Positions 16,658-23,035 of a DNA stretch of 23,261 bases are shown here, piece by piece. The stretch is from NCBI RefSeq assembly GCF_937941905.1, contig NZ_CALDGS010000150.1, positions 1 through 23,261 of the forward strand, read 5' to 3'. Positions within the stretch are counted from its first letter, which is position 1; each line of letters opens with the position of its first letter. The position numbers and the translations under genes were made by a program. The notes beneath the pieces were generated by a model, which was not told where the DNA came from, did no database searches, and was given only the letters and a program-made list of their open reading frames with translations. This DNA is from an uncultured Mycolicibacterium sp. Its GTDB lineage: Bacteria; Actinomycetota; Actinomycetes; Mycobacteriales; Mycobacteriaceae.

Positions 16658-17433
16658 CGATCGTCACCGGGGCGAGCAGCGGCATCGGGTTCGGCTGCGC
16701 GACGAAGCTCGCCGAGGACGGCATGGCGGTGCTGGGCACCGGGCGGGACGCCGGCCGGCTGGCCGAACTCGAGCGGGCGGTCACCGACCGCACCGGCGAT
16801 CCCGACCGGGTGGCCACCCTGGCGGTGGACCTGACCGCCGACGACGCCCCCGGGCGGATCGTCGAGGCCGCGCTGGCGCGTTGGGGCCGCATCGACTTCC
16901 TCGTCAACAACGCCGGGGTGGGCAGCCCGAAGCCGTTGGGCGAGACCGACGACGAGTCGCTGGACTACTTCCTCAACCTCATGCTGCGGGCGCCGTTCCG
17001 GCTGGCCCGCGAGGTGCTGCCGCACCTGCGGCCGGGCTCGGCGATCATCAACGTCACCTCCACCTTCGCGGTGGTCGGCGGGCTGCGCGGCGGCGCCTAC
17101 TCGGCGGCCAAGGGCGGGCTGACCGCACTGACCACCCACATCGCCTGCCAGTACGGGGCGCAGGGCATCCGGTGCAACGCCGTCGCCCCCGGGGTGACGC
17201 TCACCCCGATGGTGGCGAGCCGGCTCGAGGACGAGCGGTTCAAGCGGATCAACACCGAGATGACCCCGCACCAGCGCCTCGGCCGCGTCGAGGACGTCGC
17301 CGCGGTGGTGGCCTTCCTGTGTTCTGCGGGCGGGGAGTTCATCAACGGGCAGACCATCGTCGTGGACGGCGGCTGGAGCTCCACCAAGTACCTGTCCGAC
17401 CGGGCGCTGACCTCCGAATGGGTGCCGCGATGA
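16648..17433 (+). CDS. Short-chain dehydrogenase/reductase
   Basis: 261 residues, classical SDR. The start is GTG 16648, giving M-QVAIVTGASSGIG with the cofactor motif at 7-14. NNAG is at 87-90 and the active site is S138 plus YSAAK (Y151, K155). C-terminal NGQTIVVDGGWSS (about 233-245) closes the fold. The gene begins inside the 3' end of the ligase gene (10-base overlap, GAGGACGGTGG as possible SD) and ends in ATGA overlap with the second ligase. Sandwiched between two CoA ligases, it probably oxidises or reduces a pathway intermediate. Specificity is not readable. Confidence 0.93.
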   Translation: MQVAIVTGASSGIGFGCATKLAEDGMAVLGTGRDAGRLAELERAVTDRTGDPDRVATLAVDLTADDAPGRIVEAALARWGRIDFLVNNAGVGSPKPLGETDDESLDYFLNLMLRAPFRLAREVLPHLRPGSAIINVTSTFAVVGGLRGGAYSAAKGGLTALTTHIACQYGAQGIRCNAVAPGVTLTPMVASRLEDERFKRINTEMTPHQRLGRVEDVAAVVAFLCSAGGEFINGQTIVVDGGWSSTKYLSDRALTSEWVPR

Positions 17434-18902
17434 ACCTGTTCGCGCTACTGGACCAGACCGCGACCCGGCTGCCCGACCGGGGCGCGGTGTACCTGGGCGA
17501 ACGTCGGGTGTGCACCTGGGCGCAGCTGCGGGACCGGGCGCTGCGGCTGGCGGCCGGCCTGGGGCCGGCCGGGTCGCGGATCGCGATCGCCAGCGAGAAC
17601 CGGCCCGAGATCGTGGAACTCATGTTCGCGGCCTGGGCGGCCGAATGCGTGGTGGTGCCACTGAACTACAAGCTGCACCCGCGCGAGATGGCCGACATCC
17701 TCGCCGACGCCGAGGCCGCGGTGGTGTTCGCCTCCCCCGACATCGCCGCCCGGCTGCGCGGGCACACCGCGGTGCCGGTGGAGGTCATCGGCGCCGACGG
17801 GTACGCCGCCCGGCTGGCCGCCGACCCCGTCGTGCCGCCCCGGCACACCGACCCGGCCGCGCTGGCCTGGCTGTTCTACACCAGTGGCACCACCGGAAAG
17901 TCCAAGGGCGCCATGCTCTCCCACCGCAACCTGATGGCGATGACGGTGGCGCACCTGGCCGACTTCGACGACCCCGACGAGCACTGCAGCCTGGTGCACG
18001 GGGCGCCGATGTCGCACGGCTCCGGCCTGTACATCCCGCCGTACGTGGCGCGCGGGGCCCGCCAGGTCGTCCCCGCCTCGCACGGCTTCGACGCCAAGGA
18101 GTTCCTCGACCTGTGCGAACACCACCCCGGCGCGGCCGCGTTCCTGGCGCCGACCATGGTGGCGCGCCTGGTCGACACCGGCCGGCCCCGGCCGGCCAAC
18201 CTGCGCACCATCGTCTACGGCGGCGGGCCGATGTACGTCGAGAGCCTGCGCCGGGCGATGACGGCGTTCGGGCCGGAGATCTTCGTGCAGCTCTACGGGC
18301 AGGGCGAGGCACCGATGACGATCACCGGGCTGCGCCGGGCCGACCACCGGCTCGACGCCGACGACGCGGTGCTCGGCTCGGTCGGCTACCCGCGCTCCGG
18401 GGTCGACGTCGCGGTGCGGCGCGCCGACGGGAGTTTCGCCGGCCCCGGACAGATCGGCGAGATCGTCTGCCGTGGTGACGTCGTCATGGCCGGGTACTGG
18501 AAGAACCCGGAGGCCACCGCCGCGACGCTGGCCGACGGCTGGCTGCACACCGGCGATCTCGGGTCGTTCGACGAGCGCGGCTACCTCACCCTGCGCGACC
18601 GGTCCAAGGACGTGGTGATCAGCGGCGGGTCCAACATCTATCCGCGCGAGGTGGAGGAGGTGCTGCTCACCCATCCCGGGGTGACCGAGGCGTGCGTGGT
18701 CGGCGCGCCGGACCCCGAGTGGGGCGAGATCGTGGTGGCGTTCATCGTCGGCACCGCCACCCCCGAGGAGCTCGACGCGCACCTGCTCGACCGCATCGCC
18801 CGGTTCAAGCGGCCCAAACGCTACGAGTACATCGACGAACTGCCCAAGAGCAGCTACGGCAAGGTGCTCAAGCGCGAACTGCGGGCCCGGCTCACCACAT
18901 GA
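17430..18902 (+). CDS. AMP-dependent acyl-CoA synthetase (second of two)
   Basis: 490 residues, ANL superfamily. The P-loop YTSGTTGKSKGA is at 150-161. Further motifs are LYGQGEAPMTIT (A5-like), GYWKNPEAT, GWLHTGDLGSF and the hinge LRDRSKDVVISGGSNIYPREVEE. The catalytic Lys is K478 in PKSSYGKVLKRELR. It differs strongly from the ligase two genes upstream, so the two probably act on different acids. ATG 17430 overlaps the SDR stop. It is the last gene of the rightward operon; the next gene has its own promoter. Confidence 0.94.
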   Translation: MNLFALLDQTATRLPDRGAVYLGERRVCTWAQLRDRALRLAAGLGPAGSRIAIASENRPEIVELMFAAWAAECVVVPLNYKLHPREMADILADAEAAVVFASPDIAARLRGHTAVPVEVIGADGYAARLAADPVVPPRHTDPAALAWLFYTSGTTGKSKGAMLSHRNLMAMTVAHLADFDDPDEHCSLVHGAPMSHGSGLYIPPYVARGARQVVPASHGFDAKEFLDLCEHHPGAAAFLAPTMVARLVDTGRPRPANLRTIVYGGGPMYVESLRRAMTAFGPEIFVQLYGQGEAPMTITGLRRADHRLDADDAVLGSVGYPRSGVDVAVRRADGSFAGPGQIGEIVCRGDVVMAGYWKNPEATAATLADGWLHTGDLGSFDERGYLTLRDRSKDVVISGGSNIYPREVEEVLLTHPGVTEACVVGAPDPEWGEIVVAFIVGTATPEELDAHLLDRIARFKRPKRYEYIDELPKSSYGKVLKRELRARLTT

Positions 18903-19032
18903 GCCCGCGCACCAGCGCGGCCGGCGGGATCTCGTCGGCGGCGACCAGTTCCAGGTCCGGCCGCTCGATGATCGCCCGCAGGGCGTGTCGACCGACGTTG
19001 CCGGTGGAGAACTGCACCACCCTCTTTGTCAC
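18892..19032 (-). pseudogene. N-terminal remnant of a dihydrodipicolinate-reductase-like dehydrogenase
   Basis: A 46-codon frame from GTG 19030-19032 to TGA 18892-18894. Its first 30 residues, RVVQFSTGNVGRHALRAI and then ERPDLELV, match the start of the roughly 350-residue NAD(P)-dependent DapB_N-like dehydrogenases common in mycobacteria, including the GxGxxG-like TGNVGR nucleotide motif. After residue 30 nothing of the family is recognisable and the frame stops inside the antisense 3' end of the acyl-CoA ligase gene. I read it as a truncated gene left by a deletion or by insertion of the neighbouring operon. A functional 46-residue peptide is unlikely. Confidence 0.65.
18905..18920. terminator. 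GC-rich hairpin after the rightward operon (possible terminator)
   Basis: CCGCGC-ACCA-GCGCGG is a perfect 6-base stem with a 4-base loop starting 3 bases after the last stop codon of the rightward operon. There is no T-tract, so it is at best a tract-less terminator; in such GC-rich DNA it could be chance. Confidence 0.3.
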
Positions 19033-19045
19033 TGACCGAAGTCAA
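19032..19045. promoter_or_regulatory. Candidate TetR operator, copy 1
   Basis: CTGAC-CGAA-GTCAA, continued as CCAC, lies upstream of the tetR gene and directly before the remnant gene's start on the other strand. It matches the reverse complement of copy 2 (19720-19733) at 11 of 14 positions, differing only in the central four bases. Confidence 0.5.
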
Positions 19046-19086
19046 CCACATCGGGCCGGCGCCCGCCCGGGATCTCCCGGCCGGAT

Positions 19087-19095
19087 TGCTATCTT
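19087..19095 (+). promoter_or_regulatory. Extended -10 promoter of tetR, leaderless type
   Basis: TGC-TATCTT ends 6 bases before ATG 19102, so the transcript would start at or next to the start codon. No convincing -35 box is seen at 17 bases. The core TTGCTATC is the same as in the promoter at 12746-12752. Confidence 0.45.
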
Positions 19096-19101
19096 CGGGG
19101 A

Positions 19102-19704
19102 ATGGCACCGGCGGAGCGGACATCGGCGCGGGAGGCCAGGCGGCTGCAGACCCGGGAGCGGCTGTTGGGCGCGGCCGTCGCCGAGTTCAAACGGGCCGGG
19201 ATGGCCGAGGCCGACGTGGGCGCGATCGTCGCCGCCGCCGGGGTGGCCCACGGCACCTTCTTCTTCCACTTCCCCACCAAACAGCACGTGCTGCTCGAGC
19301 TCGAGCGGCGCGAGGAGGAGCGCATCGCCAAGGCGCTGCGCCGGTTCCTCCGGACCGAACACGGCCTGCGCGAACTGTTCGAGGAGACGGTGCGGCTGGT
19401 GCTCGACCTGGAACGCCGGCTGGGCAGCGTGCTGTTCAAGGACTTTCTGGCGCTGCACTTCTCGCAGACCCGCCCGGCGGCCGACGAGCGCGCCGAACAC
19501 CCGGTGATCGTGGCCGTCGCCGACGAGATCGGGCGCGCGCGGGCCGCCGGCGCGGTGGCCGCCGACGTCGATCCCACCAACAGCGCGGTGTTCTTCCTGC
19601 TCGGGCTGTACGCCCTGCTCATCACCACTCACGACTGGCCCGACCAGCGGGCGATGATCGACGACTACGTGACCCGCACCCTGCGCAGCGTCGAGGCACG
19701 CTGA
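19102..19704 (+). CDS. TetR-family transcriptional regulator
   Basis: 200 residues. The N-terminal helix-turn-helix covers about 18-65: TRERLLGAAVAEFKRAG, then DVGAIVAAAGVAHGTFFFHFPTK, which is the classic TetR recognition region (GTFFFHF replaces GTxYxHF). The remaining helices form the effector domain and are not assignable. It has its own promoter with a near-leaderless ATG. The CTGAC-N4-GTCAAC element is present upstream of this gene and again upstream of the next gene, so it probably controls the membrane-protein/NorD/NorQ operon as well as itself. The ligand is unknown. Confidence 0.92.
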   Translation: MAPAERTSAREARRLQTRERLLGAAVAEFKRAGMAEADVGAIVAAAGVAHGTFFFHFPTKQHVLLELERREEERIAKALRRFLRTEHGLRELFEETVRLVLDLERRLGSVLFKDFLALHFSQTRPAADERAEHPVIVAVADEIGRARAAGAVAADVDPTNSAVFFLLGLYALLITTHDWPDQRAMIDDYVTRTLRSVEAR

Positions 19705-19719
19705 CCCGCCCCGATGTTG

Positions 19720-19733
19720 TTGACTCGAGTCAG
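19720..19733. promoter_or_regulatory. Candidate TetR operator, copy 2
   Basis: TTGACTCGAGTCAG contains the perfect 12-base palindrome TGACTCGAGTCA (19721-19732). It shares the outer arms TGAC/GTCA and flanking bases with the site upstream of tetR, in the opposite orientation. Confidence 0.55.
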
Positions 19734-19748
19734 CGAAGCTGCCAAGCT
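19720..19748 (+). promoter_or_regulatory. Promoter of the membrane-protein/NorD/NorQ operon
   Basis: TTGACT (19720-19725), 17 bases, then CAAGCT (19743-19748), 6 bases before ATG 19755. The -10 box is weak. The -35 box lies inside the TetR-like palindrome, so repressor binding would compete with polymerase. Confidence 0.45.
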
Positions 19749-19754
19749 CTGGGC

Positions 19755-20438
19755 ATGCTGACCGCGACCGGCAGCGGCCGCGAGGAGCACCTGGAACGGT
19801 CCCGGCAGGCCCAGCGCCGCGCCGACCGGTGGCTCATCCCGGGCAGTGCACTGATCGGCACCGCCACCCTCGGCGTCTTCGGGCTGCCGCTGTTTCTGCG
19901 CGGGGTCTGGTTGCAGCGCAAGGCCGCCCGCGACGGGCTGGCGGTGCGCCCGATGCTGGTCACCCTGATCGGCTACTGCGTGATCATCGACGCCGCGATC
20001 AACGTGTTCGGTCGGGCGCTGGATCTGGTCGCCCACCACACCCTGTTGGCCCGGGTGCTGCTCAACGGCTGGGGTGCGATGTTCGACGCCGGGTACTTCT
20101 GGCACTACAACGAGCTGTGGATCGGCGGGGCGGCCGCACCGGGCGAGAAGGCCATGGAGGTCGGCATGATCCTCACCGTCTTCGCGATGCGGATCGCCGC
20201 GGCCATCGGTTTCCTGCAACTGAAGCGCTGGGGCCACCAGTGGATGATCGTCACCTGCTGGATGGGCGTGGTGATCTGGTGCCTGTACGTGTTCAACATG
20301 ACCATGTACGCCGACGTCCGCTACGCCGGCGTGGTGCTGCCGGTCGTCGGATGGTGGCTCTACGACATCTTCTACATCACCCCGTTCCTGGCCATCCCGT
20401 ACCTGCACACCGTCAACCGCGAGATCTTCTCGGACTAG
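19755..20438 (+). CDS. Polytopic membrane protein of unknown family (copy A)
   Basis: 227 residues; family not recognised. A basic cytosolic N-terminus (SRQAQRRADRW, 16-26) is followed by about six hydrophobic segments near 27-50, 66-88, 98-118, 134-156, 163-184 and 190-215. Polar residues lie in or at membrane segments: D79, D111, H117, E120, D204, H218. FDAGYFWHYNE (110-120) is the most striking and could be a metal or haem ligand set (inference). The likely near-leaderless ATG follows a promoter overlapped by a TetR-like operator. A paralogue with 48 of 67 identical residues over the comparable part starts at 23032. A NorD/NorQ-like pair follows, so it may be the catalytic subunit that this pair matures; this is a hypothesis. 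Confidence 0.85.
   Translation: MLTATGSGREEHLERSRQAQRRADRWLIPGSALIGTATLGVFGLPLFLRGVWLQRKAARDGLAVRPMLVTLIGYCVIIDAAINVFGRALDLVAHHTLLARVLLNGWGAMFDAGYFWHYNELWIGGAAAPGEKAMEVGMILTVFAMRIAAAIGFLQLKRWGHQWMIVTCWMGVVIWCLYVFNMTMYADVRYAGVVLPVVGWWLYDIFYITPFLAIPYLHTVNREIFSD
19801..19832 (+). repeat. Direct repeat, copy 1 (paralogous membrane-protein genes)
   Basis: A 32-base stretch encoding the SRQAQRRADRW segment recurs at 23081-23112 with one difference, in the same orientation and 3280 bases away. It reflects duplication of the membrane-protein gene and could recombine. Confidence 0.8.
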
Positions 20439-20445
20439 AGGGGGA
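20439..20445 (+). promoter_or_regulatory. Ribosome binding site of the 35-residue peptide
   Basis: AGGGGGA directly after the TAG of the membrane-protein gene and 5 bases before ATG 20451. It argues that this very short frame is translated. Confidence 0.55.
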
Positions 20446-20450
20446 CCGAC

Positions 20451-20558
20451 ATGTGGGCGTGGCTCTGGGAGATCCTGCGCTACGTCGCCGCCTGGGGCGG
20501 CACGGCGCTGGTGATCTGGTTCTGGTACTGGATGTTCTCCTCGCTGGGCACCTTCTAG
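20451..20558 (+). CDS. Tryptophan-rich 35-residue membrane peptide
   Basis: 35 residues with a single hydrophobic helix at about 8-30. Seven of 35 residues are Trp (positions 2, 4, 6, 15, 23, 25, 27), with MWAWLWEILRY at the start and VIWFWYWMF near the end. It has a good SD, starts 13 bases after the upstream stop and ends 3 bases before the NorD-like start. Its position, directly after the polytopic membrane protein, mirrors the 42-residue peptide next to the second copy. I infer a small accessory subunit of the membrane complex. No family is recognised; it is shorter than most annotation cut-offs. Confidence 0.7.
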   Translation: MWAWLWEILRYVAAWGGTALVIWFWYWMFSSLGTF

Positions 20559-20561
20559 CCG

Positions 20562-22097
20562 ATGAGCGCCGGCACCACCGATGCCCGCGCACTCGCGCTG
20601 GAGCGCAGCTGCGCGGTCACCGCCGTCGCGCTCAGCGACGGCCGCCGGCAGGGGGCACGCCTGGTCACCGGCGAGCACCGCGCCTTCGGGCTCACCGCCG
20701 CCGCCGACCACGTCCACGTCCCCTGGCCGGCCCCCGACACCGACTGGAGCCGGCACACCCTGACCTGCGGCATCGCCCTGCAGTGCGCCCCGAGCAAGGA
20801 ACGGCTGCTGCACTACCGGCCGGCCGGACTCACCGCCCGCGAACTGCGCGCGCTCACCCTGGTCGAGGCCGGGGTGGCGCTGGGGTGGGTGGCCGGGCGC
20901 TGGCCCGGCCTCGCCGCCGAGACCGCCCGCCGGCTGCCCGGGGTCGAGCCGCTGCCCGCCGACCTGTCCGCCGAGCAGATGCTTCGGCAGGCGATCACGT
21001 TGGCGCGCAACGGTACCGCGCCGCCGGTGCCGCAACTGGCCGGCCGGCTTCCGGCCGTGCTCACCGCCGCTCCCGGGCTGCCCGACCGGCTGCGCCGCAC
21101 CCTGGGCCGGCTGCCCTGGACCTCGGCGCAGCGGCGGCTGCCGCGGCCGTACTCGGTGCCGGTCGGCGGCGACGGCGGAATGCGCAATCCGAACCTGCCG
21201 CCGCCGAGCCGCCCGCAGGACAACGACCTCGACCTCACCCCGCAGCACCGCCCCGGCATCCCCTACCCGGAGTGGAACGCCTGGACCGAACGGTTCCTGC
21301 CGGACCACGTCGCGGTGCTGGAGCGCCGGCTGCCCACCGGAACACACCGGCCGCAGCCCGTCCCGGTCGAGCTGCGCCGCTGGTTCGAGCGGCACACCCA
21401 CCGGGCGATGCGCGGCGGGCTGGCCGACGGCTGCGATCTCGACGTCGACCGCTACGTCGCCCACCTGGTCGACCTGGCCACCGGCACGGCCGGCGAACCG
21501 CGCGTCTTCCGCGACCTGCTGCCCGCCGCCCGCGACGTCACCACCGCACTGCTGCTGGACGGCAGCGCCTCGCTGGGCGTACACGGCGGGCGCGTCTTCG
21601 AACTCGAACTTGCCTGTGCCGACGCGCTTTCGGCGGCCATGACGGCGGCGCGGGAACGGCACGGCATCTTCGTGTTCACCGGCAACACCCGCCACCGGGT
21701 CGAGGTCACCTGCCTGAAGGACTTCCCCGACCGGCGGTTCGTCCCGCCCGGGCGGCTGGGGTTGACCAGCGGCGGCTACACCCGGCTCGGCGCGCCGCTG
21801 CGGCACCTGACCGCCCGACTGCTCGACCAGCCCGCCGGCCGGCGGCTGCTCATCGTGATCGGCGACGGGCTGATCTCCGACGAGGGCTACGAGGGCCGCT
21901 ACGCCTGGGCCGACGCCGCCCACGCCGTGCAGGAGGCCGCCGACGCCGGGGTGCGGGTCTACTACATCGGCGTCGGCACCGTACGGGTCGACCCGCTGCC
22001 GGAGGTGTTCGGGCCCCGGCGCAGCCGGCGCATCCGGCGCGTCGAGGAGCTGCCCCGCGTCCTGGCCCACGTCCACCGCGAACTCGTCGCCGCCTGA
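20562..22097 (+). CDS. NorD-like VWA-domain protein
   Basis: 511 residues. The C-terminal half is a von Willebrand A domain with a MIDAS metal site: DGSAS (D333, S335, S337), T407 in GGYTRLGAPLRH, and D435 in IGDGLISD. EGYEGRYAWADAAHAVQEA (441-459) and the terminal LP-rich part match the NorD/CbbO-type pattern closely, as does YPEWN (235-239) in the middle. The N-terminal 200 residues are variable. In known systems NorD/CbbO works with a NorQ/CbbQ AAA+ ATPase to activate a metalloenzyme (NO reductase, Rubisco); the partner ATPase follows 12 bases later. The ATG lies 3 bases after the 35-residue peptide stop without a clear SD, so translation is probably coupled. Confidence 0.88.
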   Translation: MSAGTTDARALALERSCAVTAVALSDGRRQGARLVTGEHRAFGLTAAADHVHVPWPAPDTDWSRHTLTCGIALQCAPSKERLLHYRPAGLTARELRALTLVEAGVALGWVAGRWPGLAAETARRLPGVEPLPADLSAEQMLRQAITLARNGTAPPVPQLAGRLPAVLTAAPGLPDRLRRTLGRLPWTSAQRRLPRPYSVPVGGDGGMRNPNLPPPSRPQDNDLDLTPQHRPGIPYPEWNAWTERFLPDHVAVLERRLPTGTHRPQPVPVELRRWFERHTHRAMRGGLADGCDLDVDRYVAHLVDLATGTAGEPRVFRDLLPAARDVTTALLLDGSASLGVHGGRVFELELACADALSAAMTAARERHGIFVFTGNTRHRVEVTCLKDFPDRRFVPPGRLGLTSGGYTRLGAPLRHLTARLLDQPAGRRLLIVIGDGLISDEGYEGRYAWADAAHAVQEAADAGVRVYYIGVGTVRVDPLPEVFGPRRSRRIRRVEELPRVLAHVHRELVAA

Positions 22098-22105
22098 GGG
22101 GGGGA
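22096..22105 (+). promoter_or_regulatory. Ribosome binding site of the NorQ-like ATPase
   Basis: GAGGGGGGGA overlaps the TGA of the NorD-like gene and lies 4 bases before ATG 22110. Confidence 0.5.
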
Positions 22106-22109
22106 TCCG

Positions 22110-22895
22110 ATGACCACGCCGAGCTACTTCGCCAACGGCAACGAGGTCCGGCTGTTCGAACAGGCCTGGCGGCAACGGCTTCCGGTGATGCTCACCGGCC
22201 CCACCGGGTGCGGCAAGACCCGGCTCGTCGAGCACATGGGCGCGCTGCTGAGCCGGCCCGTCGTCACCGTCAGCTGCCACGACGACCTCACCAGCGCCGA
22301 CCTGGTGGGCCGGTTCCTGGTCACCGGCGGGGACGTGACCTGGACCGACGGTCCGCTCACCCGGGCCGTCCGGCAGGGTGCGATCTGCTACCTCGACGAG
22401 GTGGTCGAGGCCCGCCACGACTCGCTGGCGGTGCTGCACTCGCTGACCGACCACCGGCGCACCCTGTATCTGGACCGACCCGGACAGACCGTCGCCGCTC
22501 CGGACGAGTTCATGCTGGTGTGCTCCTACAACCCGGCCTACCGCAGCTCGCTCAAGGAGCTCAAACCGTCCTTCCGGCAACGGTTCGTCACCCTGCCGAT
22601 GCACTACCTGCCGCCGGACCGGGAGGCGCGGGTGATCGTCGCCGAGACCGGGGTGGCGGATGCGGTGGCGCGGCGGCTCGTCGACTGCGCGGTGGCGATC
22701 CGCAGCGCCGACGAGGCGTTCCACTTCGAACCACCGTCGACCCGGGTGCTGGTCACCGCCGCGCATCTGATCGTCGCCGGCGCAACTGAACTCGAGGCCG
22801 TCGAGGCGTGTGTGCTCGCACCGCTCACCGACGACGGCGCGATCACCGACGGGCTGCGCGAGGTGGCGCTGGCCTGCCTGAACAGTTCGAGGTGA
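22110..22895 (+). CDS. NorQ/CbbQ-like MoxR-type AAA+ ATPase
   Basis: 261 residues, the normal length for NorQ/NirQ/CbbQ. Walker A is GPTGCGKT (30-37). The family-specific CHDDLTSADLVGRFL is at 56-70 and DGPLTRAVRQGAICYLDE (80-97) contains Walker B. VVEAR (98-102), sensor-1 SYNP (139-142) and the arginine-finger region SFRQRF (154-159) follow. It is predicted to be a cytosolic hexameric ATPase that remodels or metallates a target enzyme together with the VWA partner. The target is not a known one: no norB/norC, cbbL/cbbS or CO dehydrogenase gene is present, only duplicated membrane proteins and tiny peptides. Family call very firm. Confidence 0.94.
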   Translation: MTTPSYFANGNEVRLFEQAWRQRLPVMLTGPTGCGKTRLVEHMGALLSRPVVTVSCHDDLTSADLVGRFLVTGGDVTWTDGPLTRAVRQGAICYLDEVVEARHDSLAVLHSLTDHRRTLYLDRPGQTVAAPDEFMLVCSYNPAYRSSLKELKPSFRQRFVTLPMHYLPPDREARVIVAETGVADAVARRLVDCAVAIRSADEAFHFEPPSTRVLVTAAHLIVAGATELEAVEACVLAPLTDDGAITDGLREVALACLNSSR

Positions 22896-22900
22896 GGAGG
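22895..22900 (+). promoter_or_regulatory. Ribosome binding site of the 42-residue peptide
   Basis: AGGAGG, overlapping the last base of the ATPase stop codon, lies 6 bases before GTG 22907. This spacing favours GTG 22907 over the adjacent in-frame GTG 22904. Confidence 0.55.
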
Positions 22901-22906
22901 GGTGTG

Positions 22907-23035
22907 GTGGATCCCAGGGAACGACAGCGCAAACGGGCCCTGATCGTGCTGCAGATCGTGGTCTACGGCTACCTGCTGGCGATGTTCTCGATCCAGCTCT
23001 ACATGTCGATCGTGCGGGGCTGGTGGTCGCTGTGA
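22907..23035 (+). CDS. 42-residue single-span membrane peptide
   Basis: 42 residues from GTG 22907: a basic, cytosolic-looking start (MDPRERQRKR, 1-10), one membrane helix (about 11-36) and the end VRGWWSL. A strong AGGAGG precedes it, and its TGA overlaps the GTG of the second polytopic membrane protein (GTGA), so the two are translationally coupled. It shares size class and placement, but not obvious sequence, with the tryptophan-rich 35-residue peptide. Probably a small subunit or assembly factor of the same membrane complex (inference). Confidence 0.72.
   Translation: MDPRERQRKRALIVLQIVVYGYLLAMFSIQLYMSIVRGWWSL

Noticed and set aside
19755..20438. Membrane protein as PmoC/AmoC or PmoA of a copper membrane monooxygenase
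   Set aside because: Size and helix number are similar, but I could not see the PmoC metal motif or PmoA signature, and no PmoB-like gene is present.
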